The translations under genes and the position numbers were made by a program. A DNA stretch of 64,000 nt from JAEUTH01 sp044230205 (GTDB lineage Bacteria; Bacteroidota; Bacteroidia; AKYH767-A; OLB10): contig JBGARN010000003.1 of assembly GCA_044230205.1 (NCBI GenBank), forward strand, positions 26,523 to 90,522. Direction: 5' to 3'. The notes below the pieces were generated by a model. It ran no database searches. It was not told the origin of the DNA and worked only from the letters and a program-made list of their open reading frames with translations. Shown here in pieces: positions 44,603 to 53,676 of this stretch (position 1 is its first letter; every line of letters begins with the position of its first letter).

Positions 44603-47600
44603 TTAATTTTTAATGAATTTACTATAGAATATTTTTCCAGAACTGATAATCTTAATTAAATAAATGCCACTTGGGAAATTTGAGATATCAAAAAAATTTT
44701 CCTGATTAACATTAATTGAATTAGTAAGCACCTTATTACCTAATAGGTTTGTTATAACAATGTCGCAGTTATTTAGAATTGACGTCATGAGTTTAATACT
44801 GATATTATTATTTGCTGGATTTGGTTTAACTACTATTTTGTTATTGATTGATAAGATGTCAATAGAAGTTATAACTATTACAATTGTGGTAACTGAACTA
44901 TCGCAACCAAACTGGGTTAAAAATGAATCGTGGTAAGTGCCTGCCATGGTTTGCCACTGCCCACTTAAAAAAACACTATCTCCAATGAGGAGGAAGATAG
45001 TGTCGGTTATTGCATATACCGGATTAAAATTCAGATTTGAGTTAACAATGGAATCACACCCAAAGGATGAAACTAAACTATCAATATAATTTCCTGATGA
45101 GGTCTGCCACTGACCTCCAATAAATATGCTGTCTCCGTCACACATAGAAATATTTGAAATAGAGTTAAATTTAGGTTGCACATTTAGAGTTGTATTGATA
45201 ATTGAATCGCAACCATAAAATGAGTTTAAACTGTCAACATAATTTCCTGATGAAGTTTGCCACTGACCTCCAATAAATATACTGTCTCCGTCACAAATAG
45301 AAATAATTGAAGTGGAGTTGAATTCTGGTTGAACACTTAAGTTAGTGATAACAATTGAATCACAACCATAAATTGAATTCAAACTATCGGTATAAATTCC
45401 AGTTGATGTTTGCCATGAGCCGCCAACGAATAAACTGTCACCATTACAAATTGTGGCCAAATTGTTATTGCTTGTTGGGGAGATGACATAAACGTTAATT
45501 AAATCTGTATCACACAAAATCATATTAGAATCACATTCCATAACAAGCAATTGATTTAACCCGGAGCTAGTCCAGGTTACCGATACTGAGTCAGTGCCTT
45601 GGCCTGAAATAATTGTTCCTCCGCTTATGCTCCATAAATAATTGTTATTGATATGCGCGTTAGTCGAATAGCCGGATATCACATTACTGTCAAGGCATAC
45701 AATCGAATCACCATTAATATCAGTTGAATATACATCAATAGGTTTAACAATAGTAGTTAACACAGCGTTGGTTAAAACCGGAGTATTATAATCAAAGTAA
45801 ATGCTACCATAGTTTAATATACTATCATTAATTGTAAGGGTCGAAAGCGGCTTTATTTGATAGCAAACATAACCATGGCTCAATAACTCATTAACGTTGC
45901 TATCCGGAATGTTCACATTGTTTAGTTCATAAGTCATCAAACGGCTTGCAGAGTTGTACTGAATATTAACGGGGTGTGAAGCTGATTTAAATTCAAATGA
46001 ATTTTCATCAAGTTCAACAGGCAGAATATTCTCAATCTTAATGTTGAAGGCAGTATCATTTCCTGTATTCTGAAAATATATAATATAGTCAAGAATAGGC
46101 GGAGATAGTAACTGAACATCGTAGATAGTGTCAATGTTCACTATAATTGCATTGGGGTCAAGAGCACCTGTAATATGCAATCTTGATGATGAAAAATTAT
46201 TTTGAATATCGGTATCAACAGGTATAGGCTCTATTCTTGCAGAAACATTAACATCTGTTCCGATTGCCATTCCCGAATCAGCGTAAACAATAACAATAAT
46301 ATTACCTTCCTGAAAAGGTGATAGTGTTGGTAAATTCCAAAGAACAGAATCAGACCAAACAATTGATGGTGGTAAAGAAGCTGAAACAAAGCTTAAGGAA
46401 GTATCTGAATTAAAAATAATATCAGGGATTAAATCGGTAGTGCCGATGTTTTTGTAATGTAAATTAAAAGCGCCATTGAATCCTGACCTGAATCGAGAGA
46501 GTGGAATCAGGTTAATTTCTAAATCATTAATTACTCCATTTGGATGATAAGCAAAATCATTCATGGAGTCTACTTGCTGTAGGGCAGTAAAATTGGCGGT
46601 GATATTGATTGGATTCGGAGTGTAATATTTTATCACAGAAGTTTGCAATTGATAACTGCCGGTATCAAATACACCAAATGTATAATTGCCATTAGATTGT
46701 GAGAATCTGAATTTTCCATTTGATGTATCGTAAATTTTTACATCACTTATAGATGGTTCGCTGGTATCTTGAGTTTGGTTGTTATTAAAATCAGCAAATA
46801 ACTTTCCTGTAATTAAACTTGATGGTGATAATTTTAATATCCAATAATCGTGGATACCTTGTGAGTTTTCAATTTTATCTCCCGAAATAGATGAATTTGA
46901 ATATCCGCTTAATAAGAAATCGTGATCTGATGTTTGTTGAATATCATTTAATTGGTCATAATTATTTCCACCAATGGTATTCTGCCAGACTATATTGCCG
47001 ATACTATCCAAAATTATGAACCAATAATCAAAGCCACCTCTTGAATTTTCAATTTTATTGCCAGAAATATTAGATTCTGAAACACCTCCTAAAATATATC
47101 CGCCTTCAAATGTTTTTCTACAAACGTATAACTCATCATTTTTAGTTCCACCAATTGTTTTTTGCCACTGAATGTTTCCGATGCTATCTAATTTAATTAC
47201 CCAATAATCTCTACCCCCAACAGCGTTTTCTGTTTTGTCACCAGAAATTCCGGAGTCTGAATAACCGCCAATAAAATACCCTCCATCATTTGTTTGTTCA
47301 ACACATGATACGTAATCATTACCGCTTCCTCCTATCAAATTTTGCCACATTATATTACCGACACTATCAACCTTCACTATCCAATAATCATATCCTCCAT
47401 TTGAATTTTCGCTCAGATCTCCACCACTTATTGTGGCATCTGCCGATCCGCCTAAAATATATCCACCATCAGTGCATTGCTTTATAGAAGATAAGAAATC
47501 GTGTCCAAAGCTTCCAATAGTATTTTGCCAGTGTATATTTCCTAAACTGTCTAATTTAACAATCCAATAGTCGTTTAAAATAATTTGTGGCTCAATTTTG

Positions 47601-48148
47601 TCACCTGAAGTACCTGAATATGAAGACCCGCCTAAGATATAACCGCCATCATTGGTTTGCATCATTGAATTCAGCTTATCTTGATTATCGCCTCCAACTG
47701 TATTTTGCCATTGAATGTTACCAATACTATCTGTTTTGATAATCCAGTAATCAATGCCACCATTTGAATTTTCTGATTTCATCCAGGCTAAATTTCCATC
47801 AGAATATCCCCCAATCATATATCCGCCATCTTTAGTCTGTTGTATTGAGGTTAAAATATCATCTCCATCCGACCACATAGTTCGCTGCCATTGAATATTT
47901 CCTGAACTATCTGTTTTTACCATCCAGTAATCATACCATATGCTATTAATTTGTGTCTTATCACCAGAAATGCCAGATAGAGAATTTCCGCCTAAGATAT
48001 ATCCGCCATCTTTAGTTTGCCGAGTTGCTTTTAGTAAGTCATTTGCACTACCACCAATCGCATTTTGCCATCTTATTGCATGTTGGGCTAAAACTTGATA
48101 AAAAGAAAAGATGCTGGATAATAGAATAAAGAATAAATATTTTCTCAT
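44603..48148 (-). CDS. Large secreted repeat protein with T9SS sorting domain
   Basis: 1181 residues. A signal peptide (SSIFSFYQVLA-Q) is followed by seven repeats of about 55 residues (DGGYILGGxS..SGDK.EN..GG.DYWI.KLDSIGNIQWQ; about 20-430), an SdrD-B-like domain (GKLFADFNNNQTQDTSEP), a DUF11-like region (about 560-830), a PKD-like segment, four 51-residue repeats (CDGDSIFIGGQWQTSSGNY; about 890-1085, 153-nt period in DNA) and a Por sorting domain (KPNPANNNISIKL...PSGIYLIKI). It is a surface protein exported by the T9SS, probably structural or adhesive. It sits between the ksgA stub and the fuller ksgA copy, on the opposite strand, which suggests it arrived with the second ksgA 5' end. Confidence 0.88.
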   Translation of the reverse strand: MRKYLFFILLSSIFSFYQVLAQHAIRWQNAIGGSANDLLKATRQTKDGGYILGGNSLSGISGDKTQINSIWYDYWMVKTDSSGNIQWQRTMWSDGDDILTSIQQTKDGGYMIGGYSDGNLAWMKSENSNGGIDYWIIKTDSIGNIQWQNTVGGDNQDKLNSMMQTNDGGYILGGSSYSGTSGDKIEPQIILNDYWIVKLDSLGNIHWQNTIGSFGHDFLSSIKQCTDGGYILGGSADATISGGDLSENSNGGYDYWIVKVDSVGNIMWQNLIGGSGNDYVSCVEQTNDGGYFIGGYSDSGISGDKTENAVGGRDYWVIKLDSIGNIQWQKTIGGTKNDELYVCRKTFEGGYILGGVSESNISGNKIENSRGGFDYWFIILDSIGNIVWQNTIGGNNYDQLNDIQQTSDHDFLLSGYSNSSISGDKIENSQGIHDYWILKLSPSSLITGKLFADFNNNQTQDTSEPSISDVKIYDTSNGKFRFSQSNGNYTFGVFDTGSYQLQTSVIKYYTPNPINITANFTALQQVDSMNDFAYHPNGVINDLEINLIPLSRFRSGFNGAFNLHYKNIGTTDLIPDIIFNSDTSLSFVSASLPPSIVWSDSVLWNLPTLSPFQEGNIIVIVYADSGMAIGTDVNVSARIEPIPVDTDIQNNFSSSRLHITGALDPNAIIVNIDTIYDVQLLSPPILDYIIYFQNTGNDTAFNIKIENILPVELDENSFEFKSASHPVNIQYNSASRLMTYELNNVNIPDSNVNELLSHGYVCYQIKPLSTLTINDSILNYGSIYFDYNTPVLTNAVLTTIVKPIDVYSTDINGDSIVCLDSNVISGYSTNAHINNNYLWSISGGTIISGQGTDSVSVTWTSSGLNQLLVMECDSNMILCDTDLINVYVISPTSNNNLATICNGDSLFVGGSWQTSTGIYTDSLNSIYGCDSIVITNLSVQPEFNSTSIISICDGDSIFIGGQWQTSSGNYVDSLNSFYGCDSIINTTLNVQPKFNSISNISMCDGDSIFIGGQWQTSSGNYIDSLVSSFGCDSIVNSNLNFNPVYAITDTIFLLIGDSVFLSGQWQTMAGTYHDSFLTQFGCDSSVTTIVIVITSIDILSINNKIVVKPNPANNNISIKLMTSILNNCDIVITNLLGNKVLTNSINVNQENFFDISNFPSGIYLIKIISSGKIFYSKFIKN
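44897..45510. repeat. Four tandem 153-bp coding repeats
   Basis: GAATCRCA-type boundaries recur at 45051, 45204 and 45357, exactly 153 bp apart, within the T9SS gene. Adjacent units are highly similar at DNA level, so unit number could change by recombination. Confidence 0.8.
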
Positions 48149-48154
48149 TATTAT

Positions 48155-48171
48155 GCCTTTCTGTGAAAGGC
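48155..48171 (-). promoter_or_regulatory. Perfect hairpin just upstream of the T9SS gene start
   Basis: GCCTTTC-TGT-GAAAGGC, seven base pairs, lies 6 nt before the ATG at 48148. In the mRNA it would sit at the ribosome-binding position. A TACATTTA box (near -7 consensus) lies just upstream on the same strand. Confidence 0.45.
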
Positions 48172-48265
48172 TAAATGTATTAATTTAAGCAATGCCGGTA
48201 AATTTGAATCTCTCTCAAGTCGTCATTGCTTTTTTCATTTCTTTGATACTCTAATAATTTAGACT

Positions 48266-49041
48266 TTGAATTCTATTTCAGTACGCCCCAAAAAGTATTT
48301 AGGCCAACATTTCTTAAATGATGAAAATATTGCTCAGCAAATTGTTGATGCATTGCAATGTGGTGTTATCAATCGTAAAATTTTAGAAATTGGTCCCTGA
48401 ATGGGTGTTTACAAAAGTACCTCGTGAATGAGGTGGAAATTGAAAAATTTTATGTAGTTGAAATAGATCGCGAATCTGTCGCTTACCTCGAAAACAATTT
48501 CCCACAGCTGAAAAGCAAAATCATATCCAAAGATTTTTTACAGCTCCGGCTTGATGAATTGTTTAATGAACCTGTGGCCATCATCGGCAATTTTCCATAT
48601 AACATTTCTACCCAGATTCTTTTTAAGGTTTTAGATTATCGCGATTTGGTTCCACTTGTTGTAGGTATGTTTCAAAAAGAAGTGGCTGTGCGCATTGCAG
48701 CAAATCCTGGTAATAAGGATTATGGTATTATCAGTGTGTTACTTCAGGCATTTTATGATATTGAATATTTATTTACAGTAGAACCTGGAGTTTTTACACC
48801 ACCACCTAAAGTAAAATCAGGAGTAATTCGGTTAATCAGGAATAAAAATCAAAAGCTGAAATGCGATGAAGACGCATTTTTTAAAGTAGTAAAAACAGCT
48901 TTCAATCAGCGAAGAAAAACATTGCGTAATGCATTAAAACCACTAACACAAAAAAGTGATTTGCCATTTTTAGATTTGCGTGCTGAGCGTTTAAGCTGGC
49001 AGGATTTTGAATTGTTGACTTTGAAGATTTATGTGGATTAG
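48266..49041 (+). CDS. ksgA: 16S rRNA dimethyladenosine transferase KsgA/RsmA (in-frame stop and frameshift as sequenced)
   Basis: The dimethylase for the two conserved adenines near the 3' end of 16S rRNA. Reading from TTG 48266 gives VRPKKYLGQHFLNDENIA and KILEIGP, then TGA at 48398. One more lesion near 48412-48416 shifts the frame, after which LVNEVEIEKFYVVEIDRESVAYLE, the NFPYNIST motif (target adenine pocket) and PPPKVKSGVIRL follow to the stop at 49041. CCTGGA to CCCTGA and AAAAA to AAAA would explain both lesions; correcting them gives 258 residues, the normal KsgA length. So the gene is probably intact in the cell. A diverged 5' stub lies 3.7 kb upstream. Confidence 0.85.
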
Positions 49042-49051
49042 GTTAGATTAC

Positions 49052-49105
49052 AAACTCTCAAACCCCAAACTCATGAACCAATAAATCCCTAAACTCATAA
49101 ACATA
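49052..49105. repeat. Degenerate period-7 repeat (CTCAAAC-like)
   Basis: Loosely repeated CTCAAAC/CCAAACT/CCCTAAA/CTCATAA units between ksgA and mgtE, resembling the CCTCAAA arrays elsewhere. Confidence 0.55.
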
Positions 49106-49111
49106 AAAGGT

Positions 49112-49119
49112 TACATTTG
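49112..49119 (+). promoter_or_regulatory. -7 promoter box TACATTTG upstream of mgtE
   Basis: Exact TAnnTTTG match, 39 nt before the mgtE start codon, in the same context (TACATTTGC) as the box before the lapA-like gene. Confidence 0.5.
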
Positions 49120-49157
49120 CCCCTCGCAAAAATTAATCTGTAAATACATGTAGAATT

Positions 49158-50540
49158 ATGTCTGAAGTAACACAATACACCACTAAACTGGTTGAGTTAT
49201 TGGAATCGGGCGACTTTCCTAAAGTGAAAGAGGCCGTTGACAATTATTCTGTACATGAATTAGTGGATATTGTTCCTCTTTTAAATGGTGATGAACAAAT
49301 CATGCTTTTCAGAGCATTAGACCGCGAACCTGCCTACCAGACTTTTGAAAACCTTGAAGAACATTTACAGGAAGAGTTATTAGACCTGTTGCCATTAAGA
49401 CAATTGCAACTCATACTTAATGACATGTCGCCCGATAAGCGTACGGCATTGCTCGAAGTATTACCGGTGGATAAACTCAACCGGCAATTAAAGATTTTAA
49501 CTGCCAGGGAGCGTGATGTTGCCATTTCCCTTTTGGGCTATCCTGAAAACTCGATAGGCCGCCTGATGACGCCAGACTACATTACCATTAAATATGAATG
49601 GACCGTGTCGCAGGTTTTAAATCACATTCGTGAGAATGGCGAAAACAAAGAAACTCTTGATGTGCTTTATATAGTGGACGGAAATGGTAAGCTGATTGAT
49701 GATATTAGAGTTAGAGAATTTTTGCTGGCTCCGCTTGATGCTCGTGTTAATGAAATTGCAGATGGGAAATTTGTAGCATTAAATGTTACTGATGATGAGG
49801 AAATAGCAGTAAGCGTTTTTAAACAACATAACCGTGTGGCTTTACCGGTATTGGACAGTAAAGGTGTTTTGCTTGGTATAGTAACTATTGATGATGTACT
49901 TCAATTAGCAGAAGAAGAACAAACCGAAGACTTTCAAAAGGTGGGTGGTGTTGAAGCATTGGATGATCCATATATGGAAACGCCTTTATTAGATATGGTT
50001 CGCAAGCGGGCAGTTTGGCTTATTGTACTTTTTGTTGGTGAATTGTTTACTGCATCTGCTATGGGTTTCTTCGAAGATGAAATTGCAAAAGCAGTAGTTC
50101 TCGCCTTATTCATTCCTTTAATTGTGTCAAGCGGAGGTAACAGTGGCTCGCAGGCTTCAACACTGATCATACGAGCAATGGCACTCGGTGAAGTAACCAT
50201 TGCTGACTGGTGGAAAATTATGCGAAGAGAAATTGCCGCAGGATTAATACTTGGCTCCCTGCTTGCACTTGTTGGATTTATACGCATTGCAATCTTTTCC
50301 ATGTATTCGCATCAGTATGGTGAACATTGGAGTCTTATTGGTTTAACTGTTTCAATGGCCATATTAGGTGTGGTAACCTGGGGAACCATTATGGGATCAA
50401 TGCTTCCACTGGTGTTAAAAAGATTTGGTGCAGACCCTGCAACTTCTTCTACTCCATTCATTGCAACACTTGTTGATGTTACAGGATTGATTTTATATTT
50501 TTCAATTGCAGTAATTTTGCTGAAAGGAACACTGCTTTAA
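49158..50540 (+). CDS. mgtE: Magnesium transporter MgtE
   Basis: 460 residues, standard length. A cytoplasmic MgtE_N superhelix (about 20-130; LLPLRQLQLILNDMSPDKRTALLEVL), two CBS domains (about 135-255; ENSIGRLMTPDYI and NRVALPVLDSKGVLLGIVTIDDV) that gate the channel by Mg2+ binding, and five C-terminal membrane helices (about 285-460) with the conserved SSGGNSGSQASTLIIRA pore motif. It is a Mg2+ channel/transporter in the inner membrane. A -7 box lies just upstream. No M-box riboswitch was recognised. The serA-like gene follows 47 nt downstream. Confidence 0.95.
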   Translation: MSEVTQYTTKLVELLESGDFPKVKEAVDNYSVHELVDIVPLLNGDEQIMLFRALDREPAYQTFENLEEHLQEELLDLLPLRQLQLILNDMSPDKRTALLEVLPVDKLNRQLKILTARERDVAISLLGYPENSIGRLMTPDYITIKYEWTVSQVLNHIRENGENKETLDVLYIVDGNGKLIDDIRVREFLLAPLDARVNEIADGKFVALNVTDDEEIAVSVFKQHNRVALPVLDSKGVLLGIVTIDDVLQLAEEEQTEDFQKVGGVEALDDPYMETPLLDMVRKRAVWLIVLFVGELFTASAMGFFEDEIAKAVVLALFIPLIVSSGGNSGSQASTLIIRAMALGEVTIADWWKIMRREIAAGLILGSLLALVGFIRIAIFSMYSHQYGEHWSLIGLTVSMAILGVVTWGTIMGSMLPLVLKRFGADPATSSTPFIATLVDVTGLILYFSIAVILLKGTLL

Positions 50541-50587
50541 TTATTGAATCCTGTTATTTGTTAGTCAAACCAAAAAATAAAGCTATT

Positions 50588-51538
50588 TTGAAAGTACTTA
50601 TTATAGATTCTATTCACCAAGTATTTACTGAAAAACTTACTGCCAATGGGTTTGAAATCATAGATGGCACAAAATGGGAACGGGAGAAAATTCTAAAACA
50701 TATAAACGAGTATGTTGGGGTGAGTATCCGTAGTCGTTTTAAAATTGACAAGGCTTTTTTAGATCAATGCTCCAATTTAAAATTTATAACCCGTGCCGGT
50801 GCTGGAATGGAGAATATTGATGTTGCCTATGCAGAAGCAAAAGGAATTAAGTGCATTAATTCTCCTGAAGGTAATCGCGATGCAGTTGGTGAACACGCCC
50901 TTGGCATGTTATTAATGTTACTGAACAGGTTAAAAATTGCTGATAGTGAGGTGCGGAACGGAATCTGGAAACGTGCTGAAAACAGGGGAACAGAAATTAA
51001 AAACAAAACCATAGCCATAATTGGCTTTGGAAATATGGGCTCATCTTTTGCAAAAAAGCTACAGGGATTTGATGCCAGTATTATTGCCTATGACCCTTAC
51101 ATAAAAATTGAGGAACAAAAATTTCATTTTGTAAAACAGGTAAGCATGCAGGAAATTTTTGATGAAGCCGACATATTGAGTTTGCATGTACCGCTTAATG
51201 ACGAAACATTGTTTTTTGTGAATGATGATTATATAAAACGGTTCAAAAAGAAAATTTATATAATTAATACTGCGCGCGGTAAAAACCTGCGAATTACTGA
51301 TTTGGTTAAAAATCTGAAATCAGGTAAAGTGCAGGGCGCCTGCCTTGATGTTTTAGAATATGAAAGCACTTCTTTTGAAAGGCTGGATGCTGAAGCACTT
51401 CCTGCTGACTATAAATACCTGGTTCAAAGTGATAATGTAATATTGACACCACATATAGCAGGCTGGACACATGAATCGAATTATAAATTGGCAGATGTTC
51501 TGGTAGATAAAATTTTAGCTTTAAAACTGGCCTGGTAA
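50588..51538 (+). CDS. D-isomer 2-hydroxyacid dehydrogenase, phosphoglycerate dehydrogenase-like
   Basis: 316 residues from the TTG at 50588, where the product begins like other family members (KVLIIDSIHQVF); an earlier TTG at 50558 only adds an unconserved tail. NAD-binding IIGFGNMGSSFAKKL (GxGxxG, about 146-160), the catalytic Arg region INTARGKNL and the C-terminal His region LTPHIAGWTHES are all present. It oxidises a D-2-hydroxyacid with NAD, such as 3-phosphoglycerate in serine synthesis. There is no ACT domain, so feedback inhibition by serine of the usual type is not expected. Confidence 0.88.
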   Translation: MKVLIIDSIHQVFTEKLTANGFEIIDGTKWEREKILKHINEYVGVSIRSRFKIDKAFLDQCSNLKFITRAGAGMENIDVAYAEAKGIKCINSPEGNRDAVGEHALGMLLMLLNRLKIADSEVRNGIWKRAENRGTEIKNKTIAIIGFGNMGSSFAKKLQGFDASIIAYDPYIKIEEQKFHFVKQVSMQEIFDEADILSLHVPLNDETLFFVNDDYIKRFKKKIYIINTARGKNLRITDLVKNLKSGKVQGACLDVLEYESTSFERLDAEALPADYKYLVQSDNVILTPHIAGWTHESNYKLADVLVDKILALKLAW

Positions 51539-51674
51539 GTTTTTAATGAATAGCCCTGATTTTAATATATGGAGTACTTGTCAGGTAAAAAGAACAATTA
51601 AGGCTTTGGAGTTAATAAATTCCCCATGTTTTCATCCTCGATTACAGAGCCAATGCAACATCAATTCAAAATAG

Positions 51675-51682
51675 TAGTTTTG
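51675..51682 (+). promoter_or_regulatory. -7 promoter box TAGTTTTG upstream of the DUF3822-rsmD genes
   Basis: Exact TAnnTTTG match, 18 nt before the DUF3822 start, which would give a very short leader. Confidence 0.45.
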
Positions 51683-51699
51683 CTCCACTTATAAATTAT

Positions 51700-52557
51700 A
51701 TGACGGCAGTTAAAAGTACCATTCCCGACTTTACTATTGTTGATGAATCTTTTAATCAACTTGACATTGCATCCTGCAGGTTGTTGATTTCAACTGATGC
51801 AGGTGAGTTAAGTTTTGCTGTGTTTCATAATCCCAACAACAGGTTTGTTGTATTCAGACGTTATTTTTTTGATTCGCTTGCTTTGCTAAATGACATTACC
51901 TCAGGAGATGAATTTTTAGCACAAAAAAATTTTAAGAGTTACGCCTGTGCAGTGGTGAGTTCAAAATCAACATTAATTCCGGCTGCATTTTATGATGATG
52001 AAAACTTTCAAGAGGTACTTGCATTTAATCACAACATATCTGCTTCAGAAAGTGTCATCAAAAATGACTTCAGGCTCTTTGATGCAAAAAATATTTTTGC
52101 TGTTAACAATGAACTGCTGCATGTTATTCAAAGCAGTTTCCCCGGTGTTAAGCTCTTTCACTCTTCGGTTCCATTAATTGAAAGCCTGCTGTTGCGCAAT
52201 AAAAACAAAAGACAACCTTTTGTAAATGCCAACATGCAACGCACACTTATGGAGTTAACGGTTATTCAAAACGGGCAGTTGCAGTTTTTTAATTCATTTC
52301 ATTGTCCTGCACCTGAAGATTTTATTTATTTCATATTGTATGTGTATGAACAACTGGAACTGAACCCTGAAACAGTTCCTCTTGAGCTAAGTGGTCATAT
52401 ACAGCGTCATTCAGCATTTCATACTATCACCACAAAATACATCAGGAAGGTTGAATTTGCTCAACGAACCACTAACAGTGGTTTTAGTTATGGTTTCGAC
52501 AAGCTTCCTCAGCACGAGTATCACACCTTGTTCGATTTAAACCTGTGCGTATCATAA
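51700..52557 (+). CDS. DUF3822 family protein
   Basis: 285 residues, Bacteroidota-specific DUF3822. The ribonuclease-H-like two-lobed ASKHA fold is suggested by CRLLISTDAGELSFAVF near the start and FVNANMQRTLMELTVIQNGQLQFFNSF in the second half. Its role is unknown. It is consistently next to rsmD in this phylum, and here its stop overlaps the rsmD GTG start (52545-52557), so the two are translationally coupled. No signal peptide or membrane helix. Confidence 0.85.
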   Translation: MTAVKSTIPDFTIVDESFNQLDIASCRLLISTDAGELSFAVFHNPNNRFVVFRRYFFDSLALLNDITSGDEFLAQKNFKSYACAVVSSKSTLIPAAFYDDENFQEVLAFNHNISASESVIKNDFRLFDAKNIFAVNNELLHVIQSSFPGVKLFHSSVPLIESLLLRNKNKRQPFVNANMQRTLMELTVIQNGQLQFFNSFHCPAPEDFIYFILYVYEQLELNPETVPLELSGHIQRHSAFHTITTKYIRKVEFAQRTTNSGFSYGFDKLPQHEYHTLFDLNLCVS

Positions 52558-53060
52558 GCGGTAAATACAGGGGTAAACAGTTAATTGCCCCGGCAGGTTT
52601 GCCTGTGCGGCCAACTACTGATTTTGCCAAAACCGGTTTGTTCAATATTCTCAGTAATCAGATAGATTTTAAAGCCGTTAAACTGCTCGATTTGTTTTCA
52701 GGTACTGGATGTATCAGTTACGAATTCGCATCGCGCGGATGTGAAAATATACTGGCTGTGGATGCGGATCAGCGCTGTGTAAAATTTATTCGGTCCACAT
52801 TTGAACAGCTAAATGTAACTGGTGCAGAGGTGATTCGTGCTGATGCATTTTTATTTCTGAAAAATTGTTCTGAAACTTTTGATATCATTTTTGCCGATCC
52901 ACCATACGATCTTAAAGGTATTGAAAGGCAATTACTGAATCAAGATGGTGTGCTAATTTTAGAACATGCCAGCGAATTAAAAACCGACTGGGGAGAGCAT
53001 ACCGTTACCCGCAAATATGGTCACGTAGCATTCACGTTTTTCTATAATTCAACTTCATAA
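52545..53060 (+). CDS. rsmD: 16S rRNA (guanine(966)-N2)-methyltransferase RsmD
   Basis: 171 residues. The N-terminal MRIISGKYRGKQL and PVRPTTDFAKTGLFNIL are diagnostic for RsmD; the SAM motif LLDLFSGTGCISYEFASRG (about 45-63) and catalytic DIIFADPPYDL (about 116-126) complete the Rossmann methyltransferase. It methylates G966 of 16S rRNA in the 30S subunit. The GTG start at 52545 lies inside the DUF3822 gene, and it aligns with the conserved first residue. The macrodomain gene follows 12 nt downstream. Confidence 0.94.
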   Translation: MRIISGKYRGKQLIAPAGLPVRPTTDFAKTGLFNILSNQIDFKAVKLLDLFSGTGCISYEFASRGCENILAVDADQRCVKFIRSTFEQLNVTGAEVIRADAFLFLKNCSETFDIIFADPPYDLKGIERQLLNQDGVLILEHASELKTDWGEHTVTRKYGHVAFTFFYNSTS

Positions 53061-53072
53061 TCAGATAAAAGA

Positions 53073-53588
53073 ATGTCCGAAAAAATTGAATTAATTCAGG
53101 GGGATATTACCAAACTGAAAGTTGATGCTATTGTAAATGCAGCCAATGTTACTTTGCTGGGTGGTGGTGGCGTTGATGGTGCTATACATCGAGCTGCCGG
53201 ATACCAATTGCTTGAAGAGTGCAGAAAACTGAATGGATGCAATACCGGGGAAGCTAAAATTACAGGTGGATATCAATTACCGGCACGTTTTATTATCCAT
53301 ACACCCGGCCCGGTTTGGCAGGGTGGTACTGACAACGAATGGAAACTACTGCAAGAATGCTATTATAATTCATTGCTACTTGCATGTGAACATCATCTGG
53401 CCACTATTGCTTTACCGAATATAAGTACAGGTATTTATGGTTTCCCAAAGCAGGCAGCAGCTGAAATTGCTGTTACAACCGTCACAGCCTTTATTAAAGA
53501 GCATCCCCAAATTGAAAAAGTAATTTTTTGCTGCTTTGATGATGACAATTACAGAATTTACAGGAAACTGCTGGTTGAATCAACTTAA
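53073..53588 (+). CDS. Macrodomain O-acetyl-ADP-ribose deacetylase (YmdB-like)
   Basis: 171 residues, a single macrodomain. The ADP-ribose-binding loops IVNAANVTLLGGGGVDGAIHRAAG (about 21-44) and ISTGIYGFPKQAAAEIA (about 117-133) match the MacroD/YmdB type, which hydrolyses O-acetyl-ADP-ribose and ADP-ribosyl esters. It is cytoplasmic and lies 12 nt after rsmD, probably in the same transcript. Confidence 0.92.
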   Translation: MSEKIELIQGDITKLKVDAIVNAANVTLLGGGGVDGAIHRAAGYQLLEECRKLNGCNTGEAKITGGYQLPARFIIHTPGPVWQGGTDNEWKLLQECYYNSLLLACEHHLATIALPNISTGIYGFPKQAAAEIAVTTVTAFIKEHPQIEKVIFCCFDDDNYRIYRKLLVEST

Positions 53589-53676
53589 TAAACAATAATT
53601 CATCTTATCCTCAGTTTAATAAAAATGGTTTCAATAAAAAATAAATACTTTTAACCCGGTTTTTGAATTCAGATTC

